A stretch of 64,000 nucleotides of DNA from JAEUOS01 sp046160545 (GTDB lineage Bacteria; Pseudomonadota; Gammaproteobacteria; Burkholderiales; JAEUOS01): contig JBJXGS010000193.1 of the NCBI GenBank assembly GCA_046160545.1, positions 1 to 64,000 on the forward strand. Reading direction: 5' to 3'. Made by a program: the position numbers and the translations under genes. Of the stretch, positions 42,744 to 53,368 are shown one piece after another; position 1 is the first letter of the stretch, and each line of letters opens with the position of its first letter. The notes under the pieces are model-generated. The model worked only from the letters and a program-made list of their open reading frames with translations, had not been told where the DNA came from and made no database searches.

Positions 42744-43583
42744 CTACAAGCCCAGCCGCTGCCAGATTGTGCTCGTCAACCCGGCCATGTTGAGGGTGTA
42801 GAAATGCAGGCCCGGCGCCCCCTGTGACAACAGGCGATCGCACAATTCGGTCACGACGTCGAGGCCAAAGGACCGTATGGAAGCGCGGTCATCACCGAAT
42901 GACGCCAGCTTGACGCGCATCCAGCGTGGAATCTCCGCGCCGCAGGCATCCGAAAAGCGCGCCAGCTGCGTAAAGTTCGCGATCGGCATGATGCCGGGCA
43001 CGATCGGGGCGCGTATGCCAAGTGCCTCGCATTCATCGCGAAAACGGAAATACGCGTCACCGTTGTAGAAGTACTGCGTAATGCCGGCGTCAGCCCCCGC
43101 GTCGAGCTTGCGCTTGAAATTGAGCAGGTCATCGCCGGGCGACTTCGCCTGCGGGTGCACTTCGGGATAGCAGGCGGTCTCGATATGAAACCAGTCACCA
43201 CTGCGTTCCCGGATGAAGGCGATGAGGTCCGCGGCGTAGCGAAAATCACCGATTTCGACCATGCCCGAGGGCAGGTCGCCGCGCAACGCGACGACACGGC
43301 GAATGCCGGCCGCGCGATACTCGTCGAGGATGGAGCCGATCGAATCGCGCGTTCCGCCGATGCACGAGAGATGCGGCGCGGCCTCGAATCCGTCGCGGCG
43401 GATCTCGAGAACGGTGGCCAGCGTGCCGTCGCGCGTGGTGCCACCGGCACCAAAGGTGACCGAGAAGAATTTTGGGCGCAGCTGCTCGAGCTGGCGCCGC
43501 GTGGCCGTCAGCTTGGAGCGCCCCTCATCGGTCTTGGGCGGAAAGAACTCGCAGGAAAAAACCGGATTGTCGACACGCGCCAT
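42744..43583 (-). CDS. metF: 5,10-methylenetetrahydrofolate reductase
   Basis: A 279-residue flavoprotein that makes 5-methyl-THF for methionine synthesis. Motifs are FSCEFFPPKTDEGRSKL, FFSVTFGAGGTTRDGTL, PHLSCIGGTRD, VALRGDLPSG, IETACYPEVHPQA, KRKLDAGADAGITQYFYN and PIVPGIMPI. It lies downstream of ahcY on the same strand, so it is probably under the SAH riboswitch too. A GGAGGTG ribosome site precedes the ATG. Confidence 0.95.
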   Translation of the reverse strand: MARVDNPVFSCEFFPPKTDEGRSKLTATRRQLEQLRPKFFSVTFGAGGTTRDGTLATVLEIRRDGFEAAPHLSCIGGTRDSIGSILDEYRAAGIRRVVALRGDLPSGMVEIGDFRYAADLIAFIRERSGDWFHIETACYPEVHPQAKSPGDDLLNFKRKLDAGADAGITQYFYNGDAYFRFRDECEALGIRAPIVPGIMPIANFTQLARFSDACGAEIPRWMRVKLASFGDDRASIRSFGLDVVTELCDRLLSQGAPGLHFYTLNMAGLTSTIWQRLGL

Positions 43584-43608
43584 CGGCGCACCTCCAGATT
43601 GCCAGGCA

Positions 43609-43630
43609 CCGCGCCCGTTGCCGGGCGCGG
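43609..43630 (-). repeat. Strong GC hairpin between ahcY and metF
   Basis: CCGCGCCCG (43609-43617) pairs with CGGGCGCGG (43622-43630) around a 4-base loop: 9 GC pairs. It lies 10 bases after the ahcY stop. No T-run follows on the minus strand, so it is more likely an mRNA-stability or partial-readthrough element than a full terminator. Confidence 0.55.
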
Positions 43631-43640
43631 GTTCGCATGA

Positions 43641-45053
<1,413 letters not shown>

Positions 45054-45090
45054 GTGGGCTCCTTTGATGAGAAAACGGAGCGCAAAAGCA

Positions 45091-45132
45091 AACGGCGCTC
45101 CAAACACGGGTTAAGGGTGTTTGAGCGCCGTT
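45091..45132 (-). terminator. Riboswitch-controlled terminator-like hairpin of ahcY
   Basis: In the minus-strand transcript AACGGCGCTCAAACAC (45132-45117) can pair with GTGTTTGGAGCGCCGTT (45107-45091) with one bulged base, followed by TTTGCTTTTGC. The first arm is also the 3' strand of the SAH aptamer, so hairpin and aptamer exclude each other. SAH binding should favour the aptamer and let transcription continue. Confidence 0.7.
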
Positions 45133-45187
45133 CAATTCATGCCGAGCCTGGCTCACCCTGACATCGGGGAGTCGCAACGCTCCTCAG
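45122..45187 (-). promoter_or_regulatory. SAH riboswitch
   Basis: The minus strand carries the SAH-aptamer core in order: GCTGAGGAGCGTTGCGAC (45187-45170), a variable stem, CCAGGCTCGG (45154-45145) and AACGGCGCTCA (45132-45122). The terminal helix forms between GAGCG and CGCTC, and AGGCTCGG is the conserved pseudoknot strand. This element is known upstream of ahcY in betaproteobacteria and activates expression when SAH is high. Confidence 0.9.
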
Positions 45188-45196
45188 CAGCCGCGC

Positions 45197-45226
45197 ATTT
45201 TAACGCAATCGCGGCTGCCGTGCCAG
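45197..45226 (-). promoter_or_regulatory. Promoter of the riboswitch-ahcY-metF transcript
   Basis: On the minus strand -35 CTGGCA (45226-45221), an 18-base spacer and -10 TAAAAT (45202-45197). Initiation would fall near 45190, directly at the 5' end of the SAH aptamer. A GCAGCCGCG/CGCGGCTGC inverted repeat (45187-45195 with 45210-45218) overlaps it and could also serve as the end of the metK transcript. Confidence 0.6.
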
Positions 45227-45245
45227 GCGGTTGCCTTGGCCGAAA

Positions 45246-46409
<1,164 letters not shown>

Positions 46410-46487
46410 GGGCGTTGGTTCGTGAGGGGATTGTAGGGACGCTGAAAAAGCTGCTTAGTCTAGCAGACCGCCCCACACCGAGCCCCA

Positions 46488-47366
46488 GTGCTTAAGCTCT
46501 TCTTTCACCTCGCCGCCCGCCTGCCCCTACCCGTCCTGCACTTCGCCGGCGCGCTCCTGGGGCGCCTGGTGTACCGGTTTTCGCCTTCGTGGCGCGCACA
46601 CCTGACTGCCAACCTGAGGCAGGCGGGGTATCACGACGACGCCACCCGCGCGGCGGCATTGCGTGAAGCCGGCAAGGCGCTGACCGAATTGCCGGCCGTA
46701 TGGCTGCGCGTGCATGCCGATGTCGCCGCACTGGTCAGGAGCGTGGATGGCTGGCAGCATGTCGAAACGGCGCAGGCCGTCGGCACGCCGATCGTCTTCC
46801 TCACACCGCACCTGGGCTGCTTCGAGATCACCGCGCAGTACTACGCGTACCGCACGCGGGCCGACAAGCCGATCACGGTCCTCTATCGGCGTCCGCGCAA
46901 GGCCGCGCTGACGCCCTTGATCGAATCGGGTCGCGGGCGCACCAACATGCGCCTGGCCGCCGCCGACCTGTCCGGGGTGCGCGCCCTGATCCGCGCCCTG
47001 CGCCAGGGCGAGGCGGCGGGCCTCCTGCCCGACCAGACTCCCGATCTGGGCGAGGGGGTGTGGGCGCCCTTCTTTGGCCGCCCGGCCTACACCATGACCC
47101 TGGTCAAGCGCCTGGTACGCGCCAGTGGCGCGACTATCCTCCTGGCGTATGCCGAGCGACTGCCGCGCGGGGGCGGCTACCGGCTCTCGATTCGCCCCTT
47201 CTCAGGCGTTCTTGCCGAGGACCTGGTGGCTGCAACCACGCAGATCAATGCCGCCCTCGAAGACCTGATCCGCGCCTGCCCGGCCCAGTACCTGTGGAGC
47301 TATGACCGCTATCGCCAGCCGCGCGCCGTTGCGCGTGGGGGCAACGGCACGCCCACCGCGTCATGA
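46488..47366 (+). CDS. LpxL/HtrB-type lipid A acyltransferase, copy 1
   Basis: A 292-residue inner-membrane lysophospholipid acyltransferase of the lipid A late-acylation family. The N-terminal hydrophobic segment precedes PHLGCFE, an H-x4-E active-site variant of H-x4-D, then ITVLYRRPRK, LLPDQTPDLGEGVWAPFFGRPAYTM and a C-terminal QYLWSYDRYRQP. GTG start. It is coupled by ATGA overlap to a second family member, suggesting separate acyl-chain or position specificities. Confidence 0.85.
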   Translation: MLKLFFHLAARLPLPVLHFAGALLGRLVYRFSPSWRAHLTANLRQAGYHDDATRAAALREAGKALTELPAVWLRVHADVAALVRSVDGWQHVETAQAVGTPIVFLTPHLGCFEITAQYYAYRTRADKPITVLYRRPRKAALTPLIESGRGRTNMRLAAADLSGVRALIRALRQGEAAGLLPDQTPDLGEGVWAPFFGRPAYTMTLVKRLVRASGATILLAYAERLPRGGGYRLSIRPFSGVLAEDLVAATTQINAALEDLIRACPAQYLWSYDRYRQPRAVARGGNGTPTAS

Positions 47367-48235
47367 GCGCGCTCCTGCTCAAGCTCCTGGGTCTGGGCCG
47401 CTTTTTGCCCGTGCCGCTGCTGCGCCTGGCCGGCGCGGCGCTGGGGAGCCTCTTCTATCTCACGGCACGCGAACGCCGCGCCGTAGCACACGCCAATCTG
47501 GCGGCCTGCTTTCCGGCGCTTTCAGATGCGCGCCGCAGCGCGCTGGTGCGCGCGGTCTTCCGCGCCTTCGCACGCTCGGTTCTCGATCGGGCCGTGTTGT
47601 GGCATGGCAGCGCCGATCGCGTGCGCCGCTTTGTGCAAATCGACGGCCGCGAGCACCTTGATGCGCTCACCGGGCGCCCGGTGATCCTCCTGGCGCCGCA
47701 CTTCGCGGGACTGGACGCCGGCGGCATCCGCATCACCGCCGACTGGCGCATCGTCTCGATCTACTCGCGACAGAAGGATGCGGCCTTCGACGCGGCGCTC
47801 CTGGCCGGACGCTCGCGCTTCAATGCCCCCATGCTCCTGACGCGCCAGGCCGGGGTGCGCAGCGCGCTGCGCGGCCTTTCGATGGGGCTGCCCTTCTACT
47901 ATCTGCCGGACATGGACTTCGGTGCGCGCGACGCAGTGTTCGTGCCGTTCTTCGGCGTTCCGGCGGCAACCGTAACCGCGCTGTCGCGACTGGCGCGGCT
48001 TTCCGGGGCCAGTGTCCTGCCCTGCGTGACGCGCATGACCGCAGACGGCTACCGCACCACCATCCAGCCCGCGTGGCGCGACTTTCCCGGTCCAAGCCTG
48101 GAAGAAGACGCGCGCCGCATCAACGCATTCATAGAAGCAGAGGTGCGCGAGATGCCCGAGCAATACCACTGGCTGCACAAGCGCTTCAAGACCCGCCCGC
48201 CCGGCGCGCCGCCGTTCTACAAGCCGTCGGCCTGA
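47363..48235 (+). CDS. LpxL/HtrB-type lipid A acyltransferase, copy 2
   Basis: A 290-residue member of the same family. The active-site motif is PHFAGLDAGG (H-x4-D), with VSIYSRQKDAAFDAALL, LPFYYLPDMDFGARDAVFVPFFG and a C-terminal QYHWLHKRFKTRP. It differs enough from copy 1 to be an old duplication. Together they probably add the secondary acyl chains to lipid A. dapF follows 26 bp later. Confidence 0.87.
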   Translation: MSALLLKLLGLGRFLPVPLLRLAGAALGSLFYLTARERRAVAHANLAACFPALSDARRSALVRAVFRAFARSVLDRAVLWHGSADRVRRFVQIDGREHLDALTGRPVILLAPHFAGLDAGGIRITADWRIVSIYSRQKDAAFDAALLAGRSRFNAPMLLTRQAGVRSALRGLSMGLPFYYLPDMDFGARDAVFVPFFGVPAATVTALSRLARLSGASVLPCVTRMTADGYRTTIQPAWRDFPGPSLEEDARRINAFIEAEVREMPEQYHWLHKRFKTRPPGAPPFYKPSA

Positions 48236-48261
48236 TGGCGCATGGGAAAATGCGCCGCGCC

Positions 48262-49203
48262 ATGAAACTCGCGTTCACCAAAATGCACGGCCTGGGCAAC
48301 GATTTCGTCGTGCTCGACGCCACGCGCGCGCCGCTTGCGCTTGACCGCTCGCAATGGCGCTTTATCGCCGACCGTCACTTTGGCGTTGGTGCCGACCAGA
48401 TCCTCGTCGTCGAAGCCCCACGCAGCGCGGATACCGATTTTCGCTATCGCATCTTCAACTCCGACGGTGGCGAGGTCGAACAGTGCGGCAACGGCGCACG
48501 CTGCTTTGTGCGCTTTGTCGTCGATCGCGGGCTGACGACTAAGCGCAGCATTCGCGTCGAAACCCTGGGCGGCATCATCGAGCCGCGCCTGGAGGCCGAC
48601 GGCCGCGTCACCGTCGACATGGGCGTGCCCGCGCTGACCTGCGAAGCGGTGCATTTCGACGCCGCGCGCGCCACGCCCACCAGCGACCCGACGCGCTTTC
48701 TCGTCGACGTCGCCGGAGAGCCCGTCGATGTGACCATCGTCTCGATGGGCAATCCGCATGCGGTGCAGGTTGTCGCCGATGTCGAACGCGCGCCGGTCGG
48801 GCGGGTTGGCCCCTTGATAGAAGGGCACCCCGCATTCAAGCGGCGTGTCAACGCGGGATTCATGGCCGTGCAATCGCGGCGCTCGCTCAATCTGCGCGTC
48901 TACGAACGCGGCGCCGGCGAGACCTTGAGTTGCGGCAGCGGTGCCTGCGCCGCGCTGGTCGCCGCGACCCTGCGCGGATTGGTCGATGCCGGACCAATCC
49001 GTGTGGCCACGCGCGGCGGAGAACTCACGATCAGCTGGGGCGGGCCAGGCCGGCCGGTATTAATGACCGGCCCTGCCGCGACGGTCTTCGAAGGCAGCCT
49101 GGAGTTGCCCTCCGCCTCTGAAGCGGAGGGACTCCTCACGCGCGCCCCGGCGGCAGCGGAGTCCGTACAATCCGCGCCATCCGCACCCTTGGTCCGCGCA
49201 TGA
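48262..49203 (+). CDS. dapF: Diaminopimelate epimerase with extended C-terminus
   Basis: A 313-residue cofactor-independent epimerase converting LL- to meso-diaminopimelate for lysine and peptidoglycan. The N-terminus is FTKMHGLGNDFVVLD. The two catalytic cysteines are in EVEQCGNGARC and TLSCGSGACAA. The family normally ends near residue 276, at VFEGSLEL; here about 37 low-complexity residues follow, starting exactly where an 8-bp-stem palindrome (49108-49130) begins. The ATG at 48262 fits the family start; 48250 is possible. The stop overlaps the next gene (ATGA). Confidence 0.93.
   Translation: MKLAFTKMHGLGNDFVVLDATRAPLALDRSQWRFIADRHFGVGADQILVVEAPRSADTDFRYRIFNSDGGEVEQCGNGARCFVRFVVDRGLTTKRSIRVETLGGIIEPRLEADGRVTVDMGVPALTCEAVHFDAARATPTSDPTRFLVDVAGEPVDVTIVSMGNPHAVQVVADVERAPVGRVGPLIEGHPAFKRRVNAGFMAVQSRRSLNLRVYERGAGETLSCGSGACAALVAATLRGLVDAGPIRVATRGGELTISWGGPGRPVLMTGPAATVFEGSLELPSASEAEGLLTRAPAAAESVQSAPSAPLVRA
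49108..49130. repeat. Palindromic insertion in the 3' end of dapF
   Basis: CCCTCCGC, a 7-base loop CTCTGAA, then GCGGAGGG: a perfect 8-bp stem lying at the point where the DapF family sequence normally ends. It is in frame, removes the expected stop and adds a Ser/Ala-rich tail. It looks like a small mobile palindrome (REP-like), but only one copy was noticed in the window. Confidence 0.55.
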
Positions 49204-49925
49204 GCCCAGACGCCATCGCCCAGTACCTGCAGCACAACCCGAGTTTTTTCGAGGACTACGCCGACCTGATGGCGCAGATCTTCGTGCCGCACCCGCACGG
49301 CGGGCGCGCCATCTCGCTGCCCGAGCGCCAGATGATCACCTTGCGCGAAAAGGTGCGCAGCCTCGAACACACGCTGGCCGACCTGATCGAAACCGGCCGC
49401 AGCAACGATGCCCTCTCCAACCGCATGCATGCGCTCAATCTGGCGCTGCTGTCGTCTGCCACGGAGTCGCCGCGCAGGCTGATCGCGATGGTCGAAGCGC
49501 GCCTGATCGAGGATTTCGCGATTCCCCACACCGCGTTTCGCATCTGGGGCCTGGGCGCCCCGGGCGATGCGACCGACAGCGTGATCGCGCTCGATGACGA
49601 CCTGGCGCGCGTGGTCGCCTCCGAATACTTCAAGCATCCGTATTGCGGGCCTTTGGCCGGGCTGGAACACGATGGCGTGGCCATCGGCGAGCGGGTCGGC
49701 GCATGGTTCGGCGAGGCGCGCACGCACCTGAAATCGGCTGCGCTCCTGGCCGTGCGCGCCGGCGCAGGCGGTGGCCTTCTGGCGCTGGCCTCTGAAGACG
49801 AGCACCGCTTCTACGCCGGCATGGGCACGCTGTATCTGGAACGTCTGGCCGAGTCCCTGGGTGCCGTGCTGACGCCTCCTGCCGCCGGCACGGATGGCGC
49901 AGCCGCAAGCGCACCGGCCGGCTAG
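49200..49925 (+). CDS. DUF484 family protein
   Basis: A 241-residue GAF-like protein of the DUF484 family, usually found between dapF and xerC as here. Signatures are AQYLQHNPSFFEDYADLMAQI, an early coiled segment with RQMITLREKVRSLE, and LKSAALLAVRAGAGGGLLAL near the end. Function unknown; the fixed neighbourhood suggests a link to chromosome dimer resolution or cell-wall synthesis, but this is not shown. Confidence 0.9.
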   Translation: MSPDAIAQYLQHNPSFFEDYADLMAQIFVPHPHGGRAISLPERQMITLREKVRSLEHTLADLIETGRSNDALSNRMHALNLALLSSATESPRRLIAMVEARLIEDFAIPHTAFRIWGLGAPGDATDSVIALDDDLARVVASEYFKHPYCGPLAGLEHDGVAIGERVGAWFGEARTHLKSAALLAVRAGAGGGLLALASEDEHRFYAGMGTLYLERLAESLGAVLTPPAAGTDGAAASAPAG

Positions 49926-49928
49926 GTC

Positions 49929-50846
49929 GTGGACCCCGCATTCGGCGACAGCGTGGCGGCGTTCTGCCGCTACCTCGCCGCCGAACGCGCTTATTCAGCG
50001 GCCACCATCACCGGCTATCGCCGCGACCTGGAGGAACTGGCCCGCCTCACCGGCGCCGCGTCGCCCGATTCCCTGGACACGCAGGCCATTCGCACGGCCG
50101 CGGCGCGGCTGCGCCAGCGCGGCCTGTCGCCGCGCTCGATCGCGCGTGCCCTGTCGGCCTGGCGCAGCTATTTCGCCTGGAGTTGCCGGGTGCGTGGCTT
50201 GACCCACAACCCGGTCACCGGTGTGCGCGCACCGAAGGCGCCGCGCGGCCTGCCCAAGGCACTCTCCGCCGACCAGGCCAAGCAGCTCCTGGATGCACCG
50301 ACCGCTGCGGCTGCCGGCGACGCCGCCCGCGACGCCGCCATGTTCGAACTCTTCTATTCCTCCGGGCTGCGCTTGAGCGAACTCATCAGCCTGGATGCGC
50401 AACGCGCGCCCGACTCGCGCGGCTGGGTGGACCTGGGCGCGGGCGAACTCACCGTGACCGGCAAGGGCGGCAAGACGCGCGTCGTGCCGGTCGGCGCTGC
50501 TGCGCGGAGCGCGCTGGCGGCGTGGCTGGCCGGGCGTGGCGCCGTTGCAAAGCCCGGTGAAGCTGCACTCTTTGTCTCGCCGCGCGGGCGGCGCGTGTCG
50601 CCGTCCTACGTTTCGACGCGCCTGAAGCGCCGCACCCTGGAAGCCGGTGTACCGGCCAAGGTACACCCGCACGTACTGCGCCACAGCTTTGCCAGCCATC
50701 TGCTGCAATCCTCCGGCGACCTGCGCGCAGTCCAGGAGCTGCTGGGCCATGCCAACATCTCGACCACGCAGGTCTACACCCACCTGGATTTCCAGCAACT
50801 GGCCCGTGTCTACGACGCCGCGCACCCGCGCGCGCGGCGCAAGTGA
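49929..50846 (+). CDS. xerC: Tyrosine recombinase XerC
   Basis: A 305-residue site-specific recombinase resolving chromosome dimers at dif with XerD. The N-terminal SAM-like core-binding domain (AERAYSAATITGYRRDLEEL) is followed by the catalytic domain with R (SGLRLSELISL), K (TGKGGKTRVVP), HxxR (HVLRHSFASHLL) and the H..Y pair in LGHANISTTQVYTHL. GTG start 4 bases after the DUF484 stop; the stop overlaps the rlmI GTG. Confidence 0.95.
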   Translation: MDPAFGDSVAAFCRYLAAERAYSAATITGYRRDLEELARLTGAASPDSLDTQAIRTAAARLRQRGLSPRSIARALSAWRSYFAWSCRVRGLTHNPVTGVRAPKAPRGLPKALSADQAKQLLDAPTAAAAGDAARDAAMFELFYSSGLRLSELISLDAQRAPDSRGWVDLGAGELTVTGKGGKTRVVPVGAAARSALAAWLAGRGAVAKPGEAALFVSPRGRRVSPSYVSTRLKRRTLEAGVPAKVHPHVLRHSFASHLLQSSGDLRAVQELLGHANISTTQVYTHLDFQQLARVYDAAHPRARRK

Positions 50847-52030
50847 AACTCCCGGCACTGGTCCTCAAACCCGGCCGCGACAAGTCGCTCAAACGTCGCC
50901 ACCCCTGGGTCTTCTCCGGGGCGATTGAGCGCGTCGAAGGCACACCCGCGCTGGGCGCCACGGTTCAGGTGCGTTCAGGCGAAGGCACGCCCCTGGGCCT
51001 GGCTGCCTACAGCCCGCACTCGCAGATCCGTGCGCGCATGTGGAGCTTCGCGGCGGACGAGCGCATCGACGCGGCCTGGTTCAAGCGGCGCATTGCAGCC
51101 GCCGTGGCGCGCCGCGCGGGTCTCGACCCCGCTGCCGGAGTGCGCCTGGTACACGCTGAGGCCGATGGCCTGCCCGGGCTGATCGTCGACCGCTATGCCG
51201 ACCTGGCCGTGGTCCAGCTCCTGTCAGCCGGCTGCGAACACTGGCGTGATGCGATCGTCGCCGCACTCGTCGAAGCGACCGGGGTCGCGCGGGTCTACGA
51301 GCGCTCCGACACCGACAGCCGCGAACTCGAAGGCTTGCAGCCGCGCAGCGGTCCGCTGCACGGCGCAGCGCCCGAGGCGACCATCGAGATCGTCGAGAAC
51401 GGACTCAAGCTCAAGGTCGACGTGGTGCAAGGGCACAAGACCGGCTTCTACCTGGACCAGCGCGACAACCGCGCCCGCGCGCTGGCCGCGGCCGCACCCG
51501 GCATCACGGCCCTCAACTGCTTTTGCTACACCGGTGCATTCTCGGTTGCGCTGGTTGCCGGCGGAGCCGCGCGCGTGGTCTCGATCGACTCTTCCGCGCC
51601 GGCGCTGGACCTGGCGCGCGCCAACTGGGCCGCCAACGGCCTCGACCCCGGGCGCGCAGAGTGGCGCTGCGCCGATGTCTTCGAAGAGCTGCGCCGCGCG
51701 CGCGACCGTAGCGAGAAGTACGACATCATCGTGCTTGACCCGCCAAAGTTCGCGCCCACCCCGGCCAGCGTCGAGCGCGCCGCGCGCGCCTACAAGGACA
51801 TCAACCTCCTGGGCTTGAAACTGCTGGCCCCGGGCGGACGCCTGTTTACTTTCTCGTGTTCCGGCGGCGTCAGTGCCGAACTCTTCGGCAAGATCGTCGC
51901 CGGCGCGGCGGCAGATGCCGGTGTGGAAGCCATCATCGAAGCGCGCCTGGGTGCCGCACGGGATCACCCGGTGCTGCTGTCGTTTCCCGAAGGCGAGTAT
52001 CTGAAGGGCTTGGTGCTGCGGCGCGTTTGA
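50843..52030 (+). CDS. rlmI: 23S rRNA m5C1962 methyltransferase, RlmI-like
   Basis: A 395-residue SAM-dependent RNA methyltransferase. The N-terminal PUA domain (KPGRDKSLKRRHPWVFSGAI) and a central EEHAD-like region (PGLIVDRYADLAVVQLL) precede the Rossmann domain: GHKTGFYLDQRDNRA, NCFCYTGAFSVALVAGGA, DIIVLDPPKFAP, and FTFSCSGGV with the catalytic Cys. GTG start overlapping the xerC stop (GTGA). Confidence 0.88.
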   Translation: MKLPALVLKPGRDKSLKRRHPWVFSGAIERVEGTPALGATVQVRSGEGTPLGLAAYSPHSQIRARMWSFAADERIDAAWFKRRIAAAVARRAGLDPAAGVRLVHAEADGLPGLIVDRYADLAVVQLLSAGCEHWRDAIVAALVEATGVARVYERSDTDSRELEGLQPRSGPLHGAAPEATIEIVENGLKLKVDVVQGHKTGFYLDQRDNRARALAAAAPGITALNCFCYTGAFSVALVAGGAARVVSIDSSAPALDLARANWAANGLDPGRAEWRCADVFEELRRARDRSEKYDIIVLDPPKFAPTPASVERAARAYKDINLLGLKLLAPGGRLFTFSCSGGVSAELFGKIVAGAAADAGVEAIIEARLGAARDHPVLLSFPEGEYLKGLVLRRV

Positions 52031-52051
52031 CGCAAGGCTTCGCATCGCATT

Positions 52052-52069
52052 GCAATGCCCAGGCATTGC
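52052..52069. promoter_or_regulatory. Perfect inverted repeat GCAATGCC-CA-GGCATTGC
   Basis: An 18-base palindrome with 8-base arms, 40 bp upstream of the first CoA-transferase ATG and 22 bp after the rlmI stop. Its symmetry and place suggest a regulator's operator for the CoA-transferase/transport operon. No T-run follows, so it is unlikely to be a terminator. Confidence 0.5.
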
Positions 52070-52108
52070 CGATAACCTTGCCGCCCGTCCTACCAGACCT
52101 GCGCGATC

Positions 52109-53311
52109 ATGCAAGCACTCGAAGGCGTCCGCATCCTCGACTTCACGCGCCACATGTCGGGGCCCTATGCAACGCTGCTGATGGGCGATTTCGGCGCCGA
52201 TGTGATCAAGATCGAATCAATGCCGCATGGCGACCCGACGCGCACCATGGGCACCGCCTTTGTCGATGGCGAATCCGGAATGTTCCTGATCTGGAACCGC
52301 AGCAAGCGCAGCATCGCCCTCGATGCCCGCAAGCCGGATGCGGGCGAAATCCTGCGGCGTCTGGTGATCGGCGCCGACATGCTGGTGGAGAATTTTCGCC
52401 CCGGTGTGGCCGAGGAAATGGGCATCGGCTATGAAACAGTCAGCGCACTCAACGCGCGCCTGATCTACCTGTCGATCACCGCATTCGGGCGCAGCGGACC
52501 CTACGCGCAGTCGCCGGGCACCGACCCGGTGGTGCAGGCGATGTCGGGCGTGATGTCGGTGACCGGCGAGCGCGGCGGTGATCCGGTGCTGGTGGGCCTG
52601 CCGGTCGCCGACTTCACCTCGGCGATGGTTGCCGTGCAGGGCGCCCTACTGGCCTTGTTCGCGCGCGAACGCAGCGGACGCGGCCAGCGGGTCGACATTC
52701 CGATGCTGGGCGCGCTCGCCTTTGGCCTCACCACCCGGCTGGCAAATTACTGGTGGGGCGACAAGGAGCCGCAACGCGAAGGCAGCGCGCACAGTTCGGT
52801 CGCCCCCTACCAGATGTACAAGGCCAGCGACGGCAACATCGTGGCTGGTGCCTGGACGCGCGACACCTGGCCGCGTTTTTGCGTGGCGATTGGCTTGCCT
52901 GAGCTCGCAAACGATGCCCGCTTTGCGAGCAACCCGCTGCGCATGCAAAACCGCGACGCGCTCAACCACCTGCTGTCGGCGGCCTTCGCGAAGCGGCCGG
53001 TTCAAGAGTGGGAGCAGGCGTTTCGCGATGCCAATGCCTTGTTCGGTCCGGTGCTCACCATTCCGCAGGTCCTGGAGCACCCGCAGATGAAAGCGCTGGG
53101 CATGGTGCAATCGATAGCCCACCCGAAGATCGGGCCCATGCCGCAGCTGGGCCCGCCCATCCTCATGTCGGACACACCGGGGCGGCCCGATCGACCGCCC
53201 CCTGCCTACGGCCAGCATACGGCCGAGGTGCTCGCCGAGCTCGGCTACTCGCCCGCCGAAATCGGGCGTCTCGCCGACAGCAAGACCGTCGCCATGGCCG
53301 CGGTGGGCTGA
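52109..53311 (+). CDS. CaiB/BaiF family III CoA transferase, copy 1
   Basis: A 400-residue family III CoA transferase. Motifs are LEGVRILDFTRHMSGPYATLLMGDFGADVIKIE at the start (abridged from the family hallmark), MLVENFRPGVAEEMG, YLSITAFGRSGPYAQ and the catalytic Asp in GLPVADFTSAM. Such enzymes move CoA between carboxylic acids (formyl, succinyl, carnitine, benzylsuccinate). Substrate not deducible. A second copy and a Bug receptor follow, suggesting uptake and activation of an organic acid. Confidence 0.88.
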   Translation: MQALEGVRILDFTRHMSGPYATLLMGDFGADVIKIESMPHGDPTRTMGTAFVDGESGMFLIWNRSKRSIALDARKPDAGEILRRLVIGADMLVENFRPGVAEEMGIGYETVSALNARLIYLSITAFGRSGPYAQSPGTDPVVQAMSGVMSVTGERGGDPVLVGLPVADFTSAMVAVQGALLALFARERSGRGQRVDIPMLGALAFGLTTRLANYWWGDKEPQREGSAHSSVAPYQMYKASDGNIVAGAWTRDTWPRFCVAIGLPELANDARFASNPLRMQNRDALNHLLSAAFAKRPVQEWEQAFRDANALFGPVLTIPQVLEHPQMKALGMVQSIAHPKIGPMPQLGPPILMSDTPGRPDRPPPAYGQHTAEVLAELGYSPAEIGRLADSKTVAMAAVG

Positions 53312-53368
53312 TGAACCAGAGCCCGCAAGTCGCGGGAAGCGTGTCGGCACTCACAGGAGACCCATGCA

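Noticed and set aside
46451..46466. CTGCT-TAGTCT-AGCAG between metK and the acyltransferase as a MetJ box or SAM riboswitch
   Set aside because: It does not match the tandem AGACGTCT MetJ sites, and no SAM-riboswitch core was seen in the 78-bp interval.
49929..50846. xerC as an integrase of a mobile island
   Set aside because: It sits in the standard dapF-DUF484-xerC order, with all chromosomal XerC features, so it is the housekeeping dimer resolvase.
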